Shown here: one piece after another, positions 57,101 to 60,084 of the stretch
Numbering within the stretch: position 1 is the stretch's first letter
Layout of the letters: the number at the start of each line of letters is the position of its first letter
Assembly (NCBI GenBank): GCA_022578965.1
Contig: MU400744.1
Span: forward strand, 1-60,084
Direction: 5' to 3'
Source: Xylaria sp. FL1777
Lineage: Eukaryota > Ascomycota > Sordariomycetes > Xylariales > Xylariaceae
DNA: 60,084 nucleotides
The notes under the pieces: generated by a model
The model's database searches: none
Told to the model about the DNA's origin: nothing
What the model saw: only the letters and a program-made list of their open reading frames with translations
Program-made: the position numbers and the translations under genes

Positions 57101-60084
57101 ACTGCATTAAGTTCTTAATAATTTATAACTAGTCTAAAAAAATTATTAGGGTTTTTTTTTTTTACAAATATAAAAAAAGCGCTACATAACGAAGTAAATT
57201 TTCTAATGCGTTATATTTTTAGCATGTTTTTTAATTATAGTTTTAAAGTATTAAGCTTTTAATTGCTTATAGTATAAAAAAGTTCTTAAAGAGCTATTTT
57301 ACTTTTAACTATATTAATTATATAGTTTTATAGTTAGTAATTTAGCAGCTTTTATATTGCTGCTTTTACTATAATAAGTAAAAATTCTTTAAATTTTTTT
57401 AAAACTTAGTTTAATGTATTTTTTATTGTTTTATTTAATAAAGTTGCTATAATTTTAGCTGTTTTTAGGTTAAACAAAGCTTAACTTGTATAATATTTTT
57501 AGCAACGCTTAAAAAAAAAAGTGATTTTGTTTGCTTTTTTAAAAAAGCAGGCAAAAAAGTGCTGTTTTAGCTACTACTAAAAAAGTAGCACATTATAATT
57601 GCTATTAAGCTTGCTAAATTTAAAGCTAAAACAAGTAAAATAATTTTTCTAGTAGCAAAGAACTATTTTTTTTATATAATATTTTTTAGCTTTTTATATA
57701 TATAATGCATTAAAAGCTATTATAAGCTAAAGCTATAACTATTTAATAAAAAGTAGCTTTTATTGTTTTGCTTTATTAATTAATATTATTAAGACTATAC
57801 TTTTTATATTTAAAAGTATTTATATAAAGTGTTTTTAATTATTATATATAAAGGTTATAAAAATAATAAGTTAATAACTTAATTAAAGCTTTTGATTTTT
57901 TTGTTTAGCTAAATTATTTAGCTAGTTTTTGCTATGCTTTAAGTTATATATATAAGCAAAGTTATTTTTTATAAGCTAGTTATTTTTACGTAATGCTTTA
58001 TAAAAGCTTATTAAAAATCCAAATTAAAATTATTTAGCTTTATAAACTAAAATATAAGCGCGTTTATTATAATTGCGTTAATTTTAGCTTTTTTAGTTAT
58101 ATTTAAAGCGGGCTTTTTTTTAATAGTTTTTTATTTAGCAGCAAAAGTTCTTTTAAAAGCTAAAAGTAGTTTTTTTTTAGTAATATTTTTTTTTGTATAG
58201 CAAGCTAAAATATAATAATTGTTTTAATTACACTGCTAATAGTTAATTTTATTTTTTTTTTGTTAGTTAACTATAGCTTAGTTTATATTTTTAAAAGCTA
58301 TAATAATATTAGTTTACTTTTTGTTTTTTAAGTTTAATGTTACTTTAGTAAATTTATTAGATTTTTTATTATTGCTTAACTTGCTTTTTAAAAATAAATT
58401 TTAGCTTAAGCAAAAGTAATTTTTTTTGCTATAGTTAAGTTAGCCTAGTTTTAAAAGCTTTTTTTTTAAACTAAGCTTATTTTTTAAAAAAAGACTTAAG
58501 TATGCTAATATATTTTTATAAGTTATGCTAGTTTTTTAAATAACATTTAAAAAATTACTGTTATTTTATAGTATTATTTTATATACGTAATATATTATTT
58601 TAGTTAATTTTTTTAGTAAGCATTTTATAATAAAGGTTTAAAACATAAGTTTAAACTATTTTATAAAATTGTTAAAATTAAAGACTTTAGTAAAAAATTA
58701 AGCTATATTGCTTTTATATATTATTTTTATTAGTTTATTTGCTAATTAAAAAACAGCTAATAAGTTTTTAAAGCAAGCTTTTATAGCTATTTAATAAGCT
58801 GTTTAATTGTTAGTAATACTAACTTAATAAACTTGCTTTTAGCATAACTAATATTATAGCAAAGCTTTATTTGTTAAAAAAAAACTAATTTAATTAATTT
58901 AGTGCTTATTTAAAAAAAAGCTTTTTATATACGTTTTTATATAGTTTTATACTTTTTATTACTATAGTAAAAACTTAATAAAGTTTTTACTACTATAAAT
59001 TTATAGCTTATTTAATTAAACAAAGTTAAAAGTAGTTATATTAAGCATAAAGTTATTAATTGCTTTTAAAATAGCTTTTATAAAGCAATTATGCGTTTTA
59101 AAAAGTAATTTATTGTTTGAATTGCTATTTTTTTTAGTTAGCTTTTATAAGCTTTTAAGTAGTTCTTTAAAAAAACTGCAAAATAATTCTTTTGCAAAAA
59201 GGTTATTGTTTTTATTAAAGTTGTTAAGGTTTTTTTTTAAAGCAAACTTTACAATAAACCTAAGATCTTTATTAAGGGCTAATCTTGCAATAACTTTAAG
59301 TATAACATAAGTAGTTATATATTAAACTTTTAAAGCTTTAATAATAAAGCAAGCTTAAGTAGCTTATAATGCTTTATTTATAATTTGCTTTTAAAGCTTT
59401 TTTTTAAAAGTTAATCGCTTTATAAAAAGTTAGCTTGTAAAACTAGTAATAATACTTTATAATTAAAGCTTTTTTATAATTAAATTTACATTTAGCTATT
59501 AGTAATTATTTAGCTAGTTATAAAATTTAATAAAAGTAGCTTGTATATATATGTAAAGCTTTTTTAATTAAAATAAGTTAATATAAAAACAATTAAATAG
59601 TTAATTAATTTATTTGTTTTTTATAGCTATTTAGCTATTAATTATTTCTTGGTTTTTTTAGCAAGCTTATTTTTGTTTAGCTATTTTTTTTTAAAGAATA
59701 CTAAAAATATAGTAATAATAGTTAGCTACTTTTTTTAATTAAGTAATAGCTTATTTTTTTGCTTAAGCATTAGTAGTTAGTTAAGCAATAGTTTTTTATA
59801 CTTTTTTAAAAAAAGTAATACTTTTTTAGATTATTTTTTGCTAAAACTTTTCGATTTAATTTTATGTTGCTTTAGTTTAAATCTAAAAAAGTTTTATAAT
59901 AAGGTTATATATAATTTAAATTGCTTTATATATTATAAACAGCTTATAATATTATGCTTAGCTTATAAATTTTGTATATTTTATAAAAGTGTCACGGGAG
60001 GTATGAAGCATCAAAGGTCAGGTACAATAGTCAATATATCTCTAGTCTCATAGTAGGTATCTAACAAGACTAAAGCTTGAAGAA
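54145..60084. other. AT-rich, gene-free block (RIP-like isochore)
   Basis: From about 54230 to 59990 the sequence is overwhelmingly A and T, with C and G mostly as isolated GC, AGC or CTT words and very few CC or GG pairs. It has homopolymer A and T tracts throughout. The only open frames (59113-59310, 59838-60053) consist of L, K, F, I and N residues dictated by composition. Repeat-induced point mutation of transposons, later scrambled, is the usual origin of such blocks in ascomycetes; a centromeric or subtelomeric position is also possible. No element ends can be recognised. After about 59990 composition returns to normal for the final 95 bases. Confidence 0.8.

Noticed and set aside
59113..60053. 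Two open frames in the AT-rich block
   Set aside because: Amino acid content is dictated by A/T composition (L, K, F, I, N); no family resemblance.
1..60084. tRNA, rRNA and CRISPR features
   Set aside because: I looked for tRNA arm motifs and repeat-spacer patterns by eye and saw none. A covariance-model scan would be needed to exclude tRNAs fully.

Overview
The window comes from a filamentous ascomycete (Pezizomycotina; a Sordariomycete is my guess). Genes carry short GT-AG introns (about 50-100 bp) with TACTAAC-like branch points. Typical gene families are present: HET, ankyrin/CorA-like, 2EXR, fungal rhodopsin-like membrane proteins, DHA2 transporters, and a PKS-NRPS hybrid. A long AT-rich block at the right end looks like a RIP-degraded isochore. 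Most exon structures below were worked out by hand from splice signals and reading-frame continuity.

Layout. 1-85 is a C homopolymer. 86-3047 holds no gene I can support. 3048-14277 is a gene-dense, mostly housekeeping part: DcpS-type mRNA cap scavenger (+), GILT-family thiol reductase (-), divergent hexokinase-like protein (+), six-exon MFS vacuolar-type transporter (+), and the splicing factor Cdc5/Cef1 (-). 15075-20899 has a DUF7730-like protein, a relic of a protein kinase C-terminus, an SDR of the Ayr1 type, and a HET-domain protein (-). 21946-29981 is an accessory, decaying region: an ankyrin/CorA-like gene broken by two in-frame stops and one frameshift, a second degraded coding relic near 27.5-28 kb, and an intact 2EXR protein.

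30332-47474 is the core of a secondary-metabolite locus. A PKS-NRPS of about 4058 residues (five exons, - strand) is divergently transcribed from a small EthD-domain protein, followed by a 14-TM DHA2 exporter. By motif reading the synthase is KS-AT-DH-cMT-(pseudoKR, no ER)-KR-ACP-C-A-T-R. Its terminal reductase keeps the YxxxK pair, which favours reductive (aldehyde) release over Dieckmann cyclisation. No trans-acting enoyl reductase, P450, hydrolase or Zn2Cys6 regulator is visible in the window.

48451-54144 holds two paralogous fungal rhodopsin-like membrane proteins with the same exon architecture (internal exons of 20 and 108 nt, same phases), separated by a DUF1772-like membrane protein (-). 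The second paralogue loses its C-terminus within about 150 bp of the AT-rich block. About 54230-59990 is extremely AT-rich, gene-free sequence. The last ~95 bases return abruptly to normal composition.
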